Below are positions 43,266 through 55,980 of a DNA stretch of 64,000 nucleotides, piece after piece. The stretch's first letter is position 1, and each line of letters begins with the position of its first letter. The translations under genes and the position numbers were made by a program. The notes below the pieces were generated by a model. The model was not told the DNA's origin. It saw only the letters and a program-made list of their open reading frames with translations, and ran no database searches. Source of the DNA: Cliona cf. orientalis (taxonomy: Eukaryota; Porifera; Demospongiae; Clionaida; Clionaidae); assembly GCA_963930775.1 (NCBI GenBank), contig OZ005698.1, positions 62,001-126,000 on the forward strand, read 5' to 3'.

Positions 43266-44258
43266 TTCAACAAAAATCGCCATATCTCGAGATGTAGACG
43301 TCTAAGCGACTCGTAAGCACAACGAATCAATCGAATTCGGCGAAAAACTAGCTTCAGTGTGCGTCAAATCGATGGACACGGTCCACGGGTGTCACAAATA
43401 GTACCTTTTTGTTAGCTAACGTAGCCACGCCTATCGACAGTGCCTACTCAATGCATAATGCATGTCCATTGTGTTTTCTGCTCATGCGCACAACTAAGTA
43501 GCCAAGAATATGACAGGTAAAGATCGTCGAAATTAATAATGCTCGTGAAATCTGACAGAGATGAAATCTGCAGCCCTATGGCTATACTATTACAACAAAA
43601 TATTGGAAGTATCAGTTCATATCTCCTAGTAGTCTAGATCTGGTGCAGAGAAAATACTTTTTGTCACCGGGACCTCTGGTAGCTACATACAATTAAGCAA
43701 CACTTCCACTAATTTTCTAAAGTTCACAAAATTATAACCATGCAAACAAAAGCAATTCTATAGATTGCACAATGTACGCGCGGGGTATGTGCTCTACAGA
43801 GCTCTAGTTTAATATGGGAATGCCCCTTCCTCTCTCCCCCCACCCTTGGGGTGAAAGTACCCCCTGGTCCCCTGATCGAAATAAACCCTGTTAAGTTCAT
43901 ATAAATACATATATTATTTTTTAGGAATAATAGTGACAACTAGAGCTCTAAGAGCACGCACCCCGCGCACGCCTGAAGCTTGCACAACGCATGTCGCATC
44001 TGCAGTATCTTACAACTCCAATCTATGCTGTCGACCACCTGTACCTACGCATACACCATTGAACTATAATTACAGAGTTCTTGACGAGGCTATTCAGTCT
44101 TTAAAGCACCCAATCCATTCTGTCGTTTTCTGCTCAAAAATTATGCCTTCATTTTCATCGTCCCTCTCACATACTCTGGATGTATAGACGTTGGCCAAGC
44201 TCGACTGATCTGACCTCACTTGGCTTCCTACACAAGTCATCTGTAGCTACGAAGGTAT

Positions 44259-44466
44259 TACCGTATATAGCAGGAAACTTTCAAGGGAGAAAACTTTTGC
44301 GATCCATTAGAGTGACCATATGCATTTCACAGAGAACTTTCACAGAATGTCAAACCTAACATAGGTGCATGGGTACAGCACGCCCAAACTTCGTGGAGAA
44401 ACTTTTGCAGGTGGTTCTAAAACCGTGAAAATCATGAATCTTTCCTCCCTGAAAATTTTCTGTCTG
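44259..44466. mobile_element. Foldback MITE related to the RIM-BP intron copy
   Basis: The left end is TACCGTATATAGCAGGAAAC and contains AGGGAGAAAACTTTTGCG. The right half holds GTGGAGAAACTTTTGCAGG and ends near CTGAAAATTTTCTG. The order and internal motifs match the element at 17425-17639, but the right terminus is decayed. Confidence 0.6.
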
Positions 44467-44688
44467 TTTTTTTGTTTTCCCTACTTTCAACTATGGTCTT
44501 TTAAGTTCCACTAATTCCAGATGTCAAAGAGTAGTCTAAGGGTGAATGACATACATATTACGCTAGTCTAGCCTGCTAGACCCACTACACCTCTTCTATT
44601 CACTATGTTCAGGGAGAGGACGACATGGCAGTTATGGTGCCTATTAGCAACTAAGATCAACTGTATGATTAATAAGTAATCACACATA

Positions 44689-44852
44689 CTGTAGTGTCCC
44701 TGATAAGCACCCAGGTACCAAACTTCAAGGGGTCGACTGTTGTAGCTTCCATACAAACATACAGAACTTATGTCCTGGGTAAGCACCCATACCGGCTGAA
44801 ATCACAAATTATACTTAAGCGCCCATGGATGCTTACCCAGGACGCTACAGTA
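44689..44852. mobile_element. Short MITE, ~164 bp, 26-bp inverted ends
   Basis: ACTGTAGTGTCCCTGATAAG at the left is the near-perfect reverse complement of the right end CTTACCCAGGACGCTACAGT. There is no coding capacity. This is a different family from the TACCGTA elements. Confidence 0.65.
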
Positions 44853-44975
44853 TTCTCATCGAATTCGTCAAATAATTTTACACGCTATTATAATTAATCA
44901 TACTCAGTTTCATTCACCTCATACATTTTTAAATTGCTTAGTATAATAATTCCCAATCAGACTTAAATGCATGAA

Positions 44976-45188
44976 TACCGTATAGCCGGAAATATTGGCG
45001 GGAATTAAATTTGGCAGTTGAGCCCCAAATTGCTATTACAAGAATATTGGTGGATTTAAATTTGGCAGTTCAGTACGGGATCACCATATGCGAGTAGGAA
45101 ATTTTGGCCGATTTTAATTTGGCGGTTATAATATAGACCGCCAAACCGCCAGATTTAATTCCCTGCCAAATTTTCCGGCTATACGGTA
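44976..45188. mobile_element. Foldback MITE with TACCGTATAGCCGG ends
   Basis: TACCGTATAGCCGGAAAT at the left and TTTTCCGGCTATACGGTA at the right are inverted copies. Inside, AAATTTGGCAGTT occurs twice on one side and GCCAAATT on the other, so much of the ~213 bp can fold back. The termini are shared with the 17.4-kb element but the interior is different. Confidence 0.75.
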
Positions 45189-45828
45189 TATTATAATTTT
45201 ATTCACATAATATTATTATGTGAATTCGTCAAAACAGGCTTCTTGATAAATATGCGATTTTCAGAAATCTATGCATTGTAATGTATGGCACTATAAATAT
45301 TTACATGTATGCAACTGGCACTTGACTCATAGTATAAAATGTCACAGATAATTTGCATGTCATATTGTGGTACCAATATTGAATGAATAATTTAGTCTAC
45401 CTACAGGATAAGAAGTAGATGTATAAGGTATGTACTACCTCGTAAGGTCTCAAGTAACTGTTGGTTATTATTAGCTGTTAACACACATCAGCACTGCATT
45501 AGTTGAGGGCCACTGATATAGATGTTATCTATAGTATCGCGAGTGGATTAAGAGAGTACACCACTGCCGTGTAAAGGCTAGCTCAATGATTTGAAAATAG
45601 TGGCATCATCTTCTGTGGGTTAGCCTTACCCTGATGCATAGCTATTCAAGTATCATGTTTAGTGAACATATATGTACTTGTGCTATTGTGGTTGCAGGTG
45701 TGTAGCACAGAGCTACCCCACCAGGGGAATGCCCTGCAGTACTATTCATAGGCTTGTGGCCACTCATTTTTCAGAAAATTGAGTAGTGTACATGTGCCAG
45801 TATAGCATCTATATATCAGTTAGACACT

Positions 45829-45954
45829 GTTTAGGAGGTTTCTACGTGATTTAGAAGATCGAAGGGCTCTGTGTAGAATCCCGAGCGCAGCGAGGGTTCT
45901 ACGGAGCCCTGAGGTCTTCTAAATCACGTGGAAATCGACTAAACAGTGTCTAAC
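45829..45954. repeat. Foldback repeat, ~41-bp arms
   Basis: The arms 45829-45869 and 45914-45954 are inverted copies (GTTAGACACTGTTTAG against CTAAACAGTGTCTAAC, with TGATTTAGAAGA against TCTTCTAAATCA). The loop of ~44 bp is GC-richer and contains its own short inverted repeat. It is followed by GACCAATCAGATTGCAGTAT (about 46060), which matches the repeat unit in the KH-Tudor intron. Confidence 0.75.
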
Positions 45955-46498
45955 AAATTTAGATCATAATAGTAAAACACTGTAATAGCCCAAGGATACA
46001 AGTTGTAGGGGTTCTATATATCAGACTTGTAGGGGTACTATCACATATAGATACCTGCTAATGACCAATCAGATTGCAGTATTTGTTACAACTATGATCT
46101 AAGTACATGTGTACTACTTGCTCTGACACCACCTATCACTAATTTAACATATCCCAATCAGGAGTTCCATACACTTCTTAATCCAATCTTATAGATCAGA
46201 AGAACATGAGACCATTGGTAGTTTGTTTCTTGCAATAGCCAACTGTAGATTAAAGGTAATTAGCTCTCAGACTGACTTGTAGCTATAATCTTATAAGAAA
46301 GAGAACAGGCATTTCAATATCCTTGGCCATAATTATATCTACATGCATAATTCATGTCAGTTAACATGCATAGATTTGGGTCCAAGTGTGCATGTTACAC
46401 GAAGAACATGTAAAGTGTGCATAGAATAAAAATTCAGTGCTCAAGTTTTAATTATTTTGACAATTCAGAATGAATATCTACATGTATGATGTAGTGTA

Positions 46499-46911
46499 GC
46501 AGTGGGATAGCTACACCAGAGCCTACCAGGGCACAGGCCCAGGCCAAACTGGTCTGTGCCCTGGTAAAATGGCCAATTTACGGATCAAGTACCTCAAAGC
46601 AAAAACAAGTTGATCACGTTAATCTTTAATGAGGGTTACCTCAGTTGCACCCACTTTTTAATTCTCCCATGACAGTTCTCAACATAATCCAGTTAATCAT
46701 AGTAATTAACACAGTGTTCACTCTACCACACGTAATTATGTCAAGCGTGCATGCCAGTCTGGCATATTGCACGTACTTCTTGTCCAGTCTTGAAAACTAT
46801 CATGGGACAATTAAGTAGTAAGTGAAAGTAATATTATGATTGACAAACTCACATGTTTGACATAGTTATGTATAGTGGAGTGAATAGTTCATTGATTACT
46901 ACGATTAACTG
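46499..46911. repeat. Direct repeat copy 1 with internal hairpins
   Basis: Begins GCAGTGGGATAGCTACACC and matches 47740-48172 along its length. It includes a perfect 12-bp-armed hairpin (ACCAGGGCACAG at 46525, CTGTGCCCTGGT at 46554). From about 46690 to the end it is itself a large foldback, CCAGTTAATC ... GATTAACTGG. The right end is shorter than in copy 2. Confidence 0.8.
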
Positions 46912-47081
46912 GCACACTAAATGCCTTTTGATGCTGTCTTACATATTGATGCATGCTACATTGTGAGAGCATGCATGCACAAGATTTCATAATGGGTAGT
47001 GACTTATTGGATCATTGGTATTGCTCAACCATGGCTGCTTGAGGAGGTTGATTATTATGTAGGTAGCTGTGTACATAGTAG

Positions 47082-47133
47082 TTACATGACATTAATTGGG
47101 GTGCACTCGACCACCCCAATTAATGTCATGTAA
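47082..47133. repeat. Perfect hairpin, 22-bp arms, 8-nt loop
   Basis: The arms 47082-47103 and 47112-47133 are exact reverse complements (TTACATGACATTAATTGGGG at the left start) around the loop CACTCGAC. Confidence 0.9.
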
Positions 47134-47739
47134 TTGATTTGTTGGTAGTTGACCTCTATTCATCACTGACCTACTTTGTGATGACCCATCCCCTTCCCGA
47201 TAGTAACAATAGATGATTTCCAACTTCAGCGCTAGTGGAGATCATCCAGCATGGAATATTGCTATTTTCATCCACTGACTATAATACAGTACCTTAGGTG
47301 CAGTTTGAGCTTAAGTGCTCTAAGGTACCCACAGCATGGCTTAATAATTATTATTAGCCATTGTCATCTCTGTATAGCTGGTCAGCTAGCTGTGCCCTTT
47401 TATCAATGCACCCCCTCCCCCAATTTTGATTATGCCCTCCAACTATGATTAAGGATTGAGGTAGACAATCGTTTTGGTACAGCACCTTGGATTACCGTTA
47501 TAAGGGAAACGGGCAATCATTAACTTTGGTGTTCCTAACGTTGCAGTTCAGTAATTCTTAATGATGTATTCAACTTCATTTTTCTTTTGCACATCAAACT
47601 CCTTGAAATCTTCCTTCAGCGATTATCTGGCTCTAGCTGAACAAAGTAATCCCCCAATTACCAAACCATGAATATTAATGTGAGTGATTAGTGTGATGGG
47701 GTGGCTCAGTGATGTATTCAAGTAGCAGCAAAGGGCCAG

Positions 47740-48205
47740 GCAGTGGGATAGCTACACCAGAGCCTACCAGGGCACAGGCCCAGGCCAAACTGGTCTGTGC
47801 CCTGGTAAAATAGCCAATTTAAGGATCAAGTACCTCAAAGCAAAAACAAGTGGATCACGTTAGCCTATAATGAGGGTTATAATACTTTAGTATCACACAC
47901 ATTTTAATTCTCCCGTGACAGTTCTCAACATAATCCAGTTAATCATAGTAATTAACACAGTGTTCACTCTACCACACGTAATTATGTCAAGCGTACATGC
48001 CAGTCTGGCATATTGCACGTACTTCTTGTCCAGTCTTGAAAAATATCATGGGACAATTAAGTAGTAAGTGCAAGTAATATTATGCCAGTTTATTATTAAC
48101 AAACTCACATGTTTGACATAGTTATGTATAGTGGAGTGAATACTGCATTAATCACTACATATACGATTAACTGAGTTATTTTGAGAGCCATCATGGGAGA
48201 AGGTA
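47740..48205. repeat. Direct repeat copy 2 with fuller foldback
   Basis: Second copy of the 46499 repeat, about 1,241 bp downstream. Here the foldback extends further: TCTCCCGTGACAGTTCTCA (from about 47912) pairs with the sequence ending ATCATGGGAGAAGG near 48204. The intact unit is therefore a ~290-bp inverted-repeat element embedded in the duplication. Confidence 0.75.
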
Positions 48206-48817
48206 GTGCATGTATGCAATGCAACTATTAGGCAACCCACATTATGGGTTAACAACCCACTTGTTTTGGCTGTGAGGTATATAGCTGTTGCAAATTTAAT
48301 GTAATAAGATTATTTCATTGGGTTGGGAGAGATCGAGGTCTCAAATTCTCAAGTCACTGGGTAACTTTACAAGTCTAGATACGCCACTGGTGCCAGGTGG
48401 CGCCGCACGTGTACACTATATATTAGGGCATAAAAATTACCTATTACGACAAGGTGGCATGCAAAATTTGTACACAAAAGTATAAGGGTGCATTTAAATA
48501 GTGTAAAAGGTGCACTTCAGGCCAAGGTGGTGCATCTATCATGGGCATGTTAATTAGATCGGCTACAGTAACCCCTCAACCCAATTAATTATTACAGAAT
48601 GACCGTACCCCAAGTACACAAATTACTTCAGTATGGATGACACTCTAAACTCAATTAATTCTTGGCATATGACCCCTCAGTACAATAATTGAATTTTGAG
48701 AAATCGACCCCTCAATACTTAATCAACTTCCTCCATAGGGGTGTATCCTTATTAACTGGAATAGCCCATTAATGATAACTGCCATGGTTACAAGGGCAAG
48801 GTGCATGAGAGGGGGAG

Positions 48818-51800
48818 TCATTTTTTCTTTAGCTTTATAGTTCTGTCTTTCTTGTAGCCAGAGAGATGATAGAGCTTGGTTTTTCTGTTCTTTAGCTTCT
48901 TCAGTCTTGACTTCAGCTTCTTTCTACTCCCCTACAATAAAAAAAAATTTGGGAAAAAAATTATTATTGATGATTGATGCATTTGATGTCAATGCCTTTT
49001 GTTTGTGGGATTAGGTAAAAGTTGTCAGGGGAAAGGGACTAGGCTATAGGACAATATATACATGCAGCACAATGTACCTTTGTTTTCGCTCTGCTTGTGG
49101 ATGTGGATGATGTGATGGCGTGGTCATCATCCCCACCACTGGCCTCATCATCGCTAGCAGAATCCCCTCCTCCTCCGTCCATGGTCAGCTGACCCTCTGT
49201 TGCCATAGCAACTTCATCAGCTACAAATACACACAATATCTCTGCTCATGGTCACTGAAGCTGGCCCATATAAATTCTAAGCAGGGCAGAATTATATACC
49301 CTACACATATATACACAACACTGTACTATGGTATGGTTGAAAGATCATAATTTTTCCATACCTTGTGTAGTTGAGTCTGCAGCAGCCATGACTGGTGAGA
49401 GAGGAGCAGTGTGTTGCTGATGATGGCTGGGCCCTCCCATCTCCTCACCTCCCAGCAAGCCATCCACAGCCACCAGCTGCTGGGAGGAGGAGGAAGGCAG
49501 CTTCATACACTGCCATGTGTACTCCACAAAACTTGACAGCTGCAGAATTAAATATGAGAACATCTTAACTCAGTAGGTGAGTCAAAACACATGCAGTCTC
49601 AGATTACATGTACTTCCTGTACATGTAATACAATTACATCCTATAATCTTCACATCCCCATATCCACCTATATGTACTAATTATAGGGGCAAGGCTCATT
49701 TCCCCACGTACATGTGTACATGTACACACAAAAGTTATCGCTATATCAGCTATCCATCTTCTCTCCCTCCCTCCCTCTCTCACCTGCTGCAGCCTGGCCA
49801 TCCTCTGGTAGTGTCTCTCGGTGTAGGGCAGCAGTCCCTCCACTATCACTTTAATGTCCTCCATTTCCATCATCTTCTCCGGTGGCTGCGAGCGAAGGAC
49901 CACTGACAGTACACTCTGAGCTACGGGGCAGTGATGAGCGTTAGTGTTCCACCTACTGGCATATCGAAGAATCGAGTCTGAATATCAGAAATTTAGCAGG
50001 TGAAAAAGAGAAATTAACATTTGAAGTGATAAATACTTACACACTTGGTCTTCTCGCAGAGATAGGATCGTATCTTTAAATTTTCCATCCAAACCTCCTT
50101 CATCCAAAAGTTCTATAGTCATACATTACATGGAACTTACATATAATTATCGATCACATTCTTCAAAATTGAGAATTCTTGCTGACCTTGCAGAATTTTG
50201 AGCACTCTGAAGGGCTGGTCGAGGGATATGGCCACGCCCACTGCCCTGAGGTAGTCCCCGCGATGAAGGAGATTGCTCAACTCCTGCTCTCGGAGGATCT
50301 GCTCTTCTCTCTTCAGCTGCTCCTCCTCCTCCACAGCCTCACTAACATCCTGCATGCATGGGGAATGGGGAATGGGAATGCGATCAGTTTCTCAACAAAG
50401 TTTTAAAGTACTATACTGACCTTCCAATAACAGAGCAGTGAGTCAGCCCCACCAGATACTATTTCTCTGCCATCACCAGCGCAGGCCAAGCACCACACCT
50501 AAACACATGTACACACACATAGGAGAGAAGATGGTTGGATCATGCAATGAGCACATTACCAGAGAAATAACCAGACAACATAGAAATTGCAATTTCAAGC
50601 CTTATTTACCCCAAAAGGAACCGAAACTGCGTCTTTGTCGTTTATTCCTCAAAATGAATAGGTCATGGTATGCAAGAAACTACAATTAGAGCAAGTTACT
50701 AAAAACAATTATGTAGTTATGCTATGGACCACTTCAGCTATGAAATAAACACTCCAGTTAGAGCCCATCAATTATATGATTTGCTACATGTACAACTTAA
50801 GGGACCATTTGGGGAAGATGGTAGCATGAAATCAATTTGTATGATGACAGGAACAGGTAATGGCCAATTAGCTTTTTCTAATGAGCACACTCGTATCAAT
50901 TAGTGCGGACTACAGTCCATCACTTCATACAGAAAATAACTATCAAGGTACATGCTACAAACATCAGGTCCCATAATAATTATGGTTCCATTAATTTTAT
51001 CACAGCTACTTGCATAATATTATTTCACGCTACCTTCTCGGTGTGTTGATCGAGCGTAGCCACACACTCATTGGTCTTGATGGTCCACACCTTCACCAAA
51101 CCATCACCACCGCTGAACAACACGAGCACCGTCAACAGTGACATCACTATGATGTAATGTTATATTAATTAAACAGACCAAGAGGCGAGTTGCATTCCTC
51201 GTGTGAGGAAGGAGATGTTGAGCACTGAACTGGTGTGCCCCTCAAACGTTTTGACACAAGTGAAGTCAGCCACAGCCCACAGCTTCACCGTACCATCACC
51301 AGACCCAGTCGCCACACACTGCATGAAGGGGGCAAGGTTTGGGGGGGGGGGTCAGGGGGGATGCAGAGATATTTGGAAGAAAAGAGTTGAGGAGGGATGC
51401 ACAGAAAAAAAGTACATGTGACCAGCTCTGAGAAAACGGACCATTTGGAATTCATGTTTGTCGTATGTAGCTCATAATAGGGAATAATAATAAGCTGTAT
51501 CCGCTGTATGTTGGGGTCAATACCCTGATACAAGTATATTTACTATACTACATTAATTTTGTAGAAAGCAAGTTGGTCATTGTCATGATAAAATTGGTCG
51601 TGTTTCATACTCAGTCTACTACTGCGAACGGTCCCTTTTCTCATAGCAGGTCACATATTATTGTGATAGGCTCTATGGAGATATATAAGGGAGATTACTG
51701 ACAGAAGATACAGGATATTTTGAAAGAGATGGGGGGAGGGGGAGCAAGGGTGTCGATGAACTTACCTGATCAATTGGAGAGAATTTGACACTCCAGACAC

Positions 51801-54800
51801 CTCGTCGATGACCTTTGAACTTTCCCAGCAAGGCTCCATCGCTGCTTTGCCACAGCTGCAGGTGTATATAATAATTATTATAATTTATAAACATTGTAAT
51901 TCATAAGCATCTTAGAGCAGTTACTTGGTGTTTGTCAACAGAAATTGGCTAACCTTTGCAGTTTTGTCCTGGGATCCCGACACAACAAGTTTGTCATTTG
52001 GAGACACATCGAGAGAATTAATATCCTAGATTGTGATAATTTCATAACTTCCATCATTCAATGGAGAAATTTTTTAACGACACTATCGTCCCAAAAAAAA
52101 TAATTATGACAGCTACATAGAAGAGTTGTACAAGCTAGATCACCTTATCGTGAGCAAGCTGGGTGTATTTCACTTTCAATTTCTTCATCTCCCTCTCCCT
52201 CTCCTGGTCGGCTTCGCCCAGCCCCGCCTCCCCCTCCGCGAGACTCCGCCCAATCTTCCACATCTTGATAGTGCAGTCCTGACTACCACTGACAACAAAC
52301 GAGTTCTTCAACCTGCACAGAGAGCGAGAATAGGAGGAGGGGGGATAAATCAGGTAATTACCCCTTCCAAGATTTTACCAAATTTACCTCGACATGGCGA
52401 CTGCTCCGATTGCATGGGTGTGGCCTGTTCCCATGGCAACACACTCAAATAGCCTCGTACTGACATCCATCCTCCACAGCCTTACTGTGTTGTCCTTTGA
52501 CCCTGTGGCCAGGACACGCCCATCGTGGGTGGAGCTTAAGCTGAGTACGATCCCCGAGTGTCCGCTGAGTAACTGACAGCTTCCCGTCTCTCTACAGAAT
52601 ACCTTGACCTCTTCGCTATTGGTTGCCACGGCGACATGACTCTCTCCCTCACCAACCAGAGAGATGTCAAGAACCTCATCAAGGTAACCTACTAGCTGGA
52701 AAAAAAGGAAAAAAATGCACACTCAACACCTGTGAATAGCCAATTAGTGTTCTTTTGTATGTCTAGTAAACTTCACATGTATAGAACTATTGTTTGTGTC
52801 TGTCTGGAGGGCAGACTCACTCAGACAGTAGGATGATCACTAATGTAATGGTGAGAGAAAAGTGCTTTTTTTATAGAATTCAATCTACAATGCAAAACAC
52901 ATCATCCAAGCTTCAAAAGGAGTCACAGGCTAGTAGGGGCACTCCACCACAACTACATACAGCATTCCTAATACAATAACATTAACAAAAGTGCTTGTAC
53001 TACACTGTTACATACATGTATAGGGGCTGTTGTTGCCATTGCGTGTTTATCTTCGCCAACAATAAATTCACCCTAATTCCTTAGCATAACTTTCACTACA
53101 TGTACGTCAACAACTGCCAGCCCAGCTAACCTGTTTCCTCAAAGAGAGCTGAGGTAAGTCAAACAGCACAAGGTTGTGATCGTGAGTGACTCCACAGAGG
53201 GTGCCCAGCTCTTCACAGAGATGGAGGCTGGTGTAGACACGAGCCAAGTCCCTCTCTCTCTCCTCCCCCTCCCCCTCTCCCTCTCTCCTTCCACCTTCAC
53301 TTGGTGTCTGCTCTGGCTTGCTAGAAGAAGAAGCTGCACTATCTTTATCGAGCTGTCCGCATGAGGTGAGGCAGGGAGGGCCAGAGCTCTCGCTAGACCA
53401 CACACGAATAACTCCTTTGTCTCCGGCAGTAGCAAAGAGAAGTCCACCTTGGCCGACGCCAGCTTTCCTGCGAGCTCGTAAAGCCTTCTTGATCGGTCCA
53501 CTGACAACTAATAGGGTGTCGGGTAACAAAATTAATCCTTCCACACTCTGAAAATAAAAGATGAGTTGCAATTAGTCAAAAAAAAACATCACGCATCTAA
53601 TATTAACAACAAAACGATTATCTAAATAAATATACACTTTTTAATGGCTTTCCTCTACATGAAAGGGGTAATACCGTAAATCGCAAATAGTATTTCGTTG
53701 TTAAAATATTTTCGGACAGCCTGGCTTGTGCGAAAATTAAACGCACGAAAATACATATTACGATATAATGTGGTACAGGGTCGTTTGTCCGAAAATTATT
53801 TAACGCGAAAAATTATTGCATGAAATATTTTAGACACGAAATATTCGCGATTTACGGTAATACCTTAATTACCTCAAAGACAGGGATGGTCTTTTTGGCA
53901 GCGCCTCCCTCCAAGTCCCACACATGGACTACTTTATCCCTACCAGACCTACAGTTGCGTGTGTGTAGGGGGAAGGGGGGATGCAGCACCATGAAGGATA
54001 GAGGGGGGGGGGGGAGTCCAAGCACGCAAAAACTTACGATAGAAAGATGGCGCCATCTACTGGAATGGCCAGTGCAGTCACTGCGCTAACATGGCCACTT
54101 AATACATGAACACACCTGGGAGGGGAGGTAGAAAAATGAAAATATATTGGGTCTTTCTTTGCTATTAATTTTGTGGATATACATAAAGCATTCTTGAACA
54201 AATTTTGAAATGACCCCTTGTCACCTGCTGGAGGAGAGGTCCCAGACTCGGATGGAACAGTCGATGGAGGCGCTGGTCAACAGGAGAAGACGCTCGGGAT
54301 CTGGGTGGAACCGGACCACACCCACCATGCCCTTTGACCCCCGCAGATTATGTGTACAGTAGTTCTTTGTGCAGTCCCAGACTTTGACAGTGCTATCACT
54401 GGAGCCTACGGTGGAGAGAGAGAGAGAGGGAGGAAGGGAGGGAGGGAGGAGAAAGAGAATGAATGAGTTATATAATAATTATGTTAAATTCCATAATTAT
54501 GTCCGGTGCAATGCACTACCAATTTGTTGCTGAAGCCAGCTAGTCCATAATCAAGTGTTCAGTGTCTGTGAGTGATAGCTGGCTACAAGCAGCAGCTGTT
54601 TAGGCCGGCCATTATTATGCTGCGCCATCTGCTTAGGCTTGCCACGTGCTATGCCACTCAGATTGGATGTGAATACCGTGAAGCACAGATACATCATGTC
54701 CGCACACAAGATAGTTGTCGCCCACTCCTTCCCTCACACACCTGCTCTCACTGGGCTGGACAATTATTGCTAACTTGAAGACAGTCAAACAATAATTGTA

Positions 54801-55747
54801 CACTGTTATTCAAGGAAGGATTTAGCAGCTGCACGGCCAGCCAGGTGGAGGGCCAGGCCAGGTGGAGGACCAGAGATGGACCATTTAACTTTTGTGCATA
54901 ATTTTGTAATAATTTATTATACATACGACGTCCTATTGTTATGTGAGTGATTCAAATTGAGAGATGACTGACCAGTGGCCAGTAGAGTGGACGTGGCATC
55001 AAAATCCATTGCTATCACAGGACCGAGGTGACCCTGCACAGGGAAGCATCATACATACCAACAATAGTGGAATACTGGCGGTGATCATTGAGCATAATAT
55101 CAGCTGTACAGGTATAATAATTACTATTCTTCAGGAGGGGGAATCAAATATGTTCCAGTACTTTAGTACCACTATATATTCTCTACGAAGAAATTCTAGG
55201 GAGGCCCCCCCATCCCCACCCCCACTCCCCTCTAAATGAATCCATGAGAGTGCATTTTATGGTGCGTATATACAGTTTTTGGGTGATGATATTATTTTCC
55301 TGACCTTCCATGACCTAGTGCACTTGTAGTTGTCCAGTGTGTACTGTCGAAGCAGTAGAGACCTCCACCCAATCACCAGTGTACCCTCACCACTCACGGC
55401 AAAACTAGTCACCAAATCTTCCTCCTAGTTTAATTTAGCACACCAAGATCATTGGAGTCATATGACATGCCACACCTCCCTCCCTCACCTCTTCAATAGT
55501 CTTCTCCACTAGTCCCGTGTCGACACTCAAGACCTTGACAGCACTGCCACACGTCGTGAATAAGTGATGTCCATCCTTGGAGAACTGAACTCCGCCCCCA
55601 GTGTAGAAGGCTTCACTTTTCTCACCTAGCTCATAGCTGAATCAAGAAACGATAAAATATGTTTATTTTATTTCAAATACACCAAGCTATCCACCTTGTT
55701 TTGAGGTTGATGACCTCCCCAGAAGCAGTCTTCACTCCCTTCACCAT
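48818..55747 (-). CDS. TBL3: Transducin beta-like 3 (UTP13), SSU processome WD40 protein
   Basis: Twenty-one exons, phases all consistent: complement(48818..48931, 49078..49220, 49362..49539, 49784..49977, 50041..50112, 50187..50349, 50421..50498, 51034..51112, 51179..51318, 51766..51855, 51954..52025, 52144..52312, 52388..52695, 53131..53547, 53873..53948, 54038..54115, 54225..54405, 54973..55033, 55305..55424, 55489..55636, 55695..55747); about 977 aa against ~800 in vertebrates. Two WD40 propellers cover about 30-720 (repeats such as GSSDSTVKVWD, GSKDNTVRLW, GSQDKTAKLW, GGDGLVKVW). The UTP13 helical C-terminal domain follows (LSNLLHRGDYLRAVGVAISLDQPF ... LLPYTERHYQRM). Extra length comes from a Glu/Ser insert in exon 53131-53547 and a Lys-rich tail. 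It acts in early 18S rRNA processing in the nucleolus. Confidence 0.95.
53672..53859. mobile_element. Foldback MITE with TACCGTAAATCGC ends
   Basis: TACCGTAAATCGCAAATA at the left and ATATTCGCGATTTACGGTA at the right are inverted copies. Interior AAAATATTTTCG and CGAAAAT motifs pair as well. About 188 bp, non-coding, in a TBL3 intron. It has the same TACCGTA terminus as the other foldbacks. Confidence 0.75.
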
Positions 55748-55980
55748 ATCGCCTGCCCACGTGGCTACTGCACATGCGCAAAACGATTGCCAGCGTACAT
55801 GATGCATAATATCGCATGTAGTAAATTAAACTACATTTCCGTGTTTATGCATTATCGAGGCAAGGTTTCATTGACATAAAAGAGTACGTTTTTCACAAGC
55901 TCGAAATCTGCTCTGTCTCAGAGAGATAGTATTAAGCACATTGGAGATTTCGGCAGCTCAGTTTCCAGCGAAAATTGAGG
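55748..55980. promoter_or_regulatory. Bidirectional promoter, TBL3 / LCAT1
   Basis: 233 bp between divergent start codons. It contains CCCACGTGG (about 55757-55765) and GCACATGCGCAAAA (about 55770-55783, NRF1-like). No TATA box is seen. Confidence 0.5.

Larger units (their letters stand above)
42718..48817. other. Gene-poor, repeat-rich interval
   Basis: About 6.1 kb with no credible exon. It contains a copied fragment of the TBL3 3' end, two TACCGTA-type foldbacks, a third MITE type, a 41-bp-armed foldback, a pair of ~420-bp direct repeats and a perfect 22-bp-armed hairpin, all listed separately. The remaining sequence is AT-rich and unremarkable. Confidence 0.6.

Noticed and set aside
47251..47448. 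65-codon plus-strand frame in the gene desert
   Set aside because: It covers an inverted repeat and has no homology-like features or splice context.
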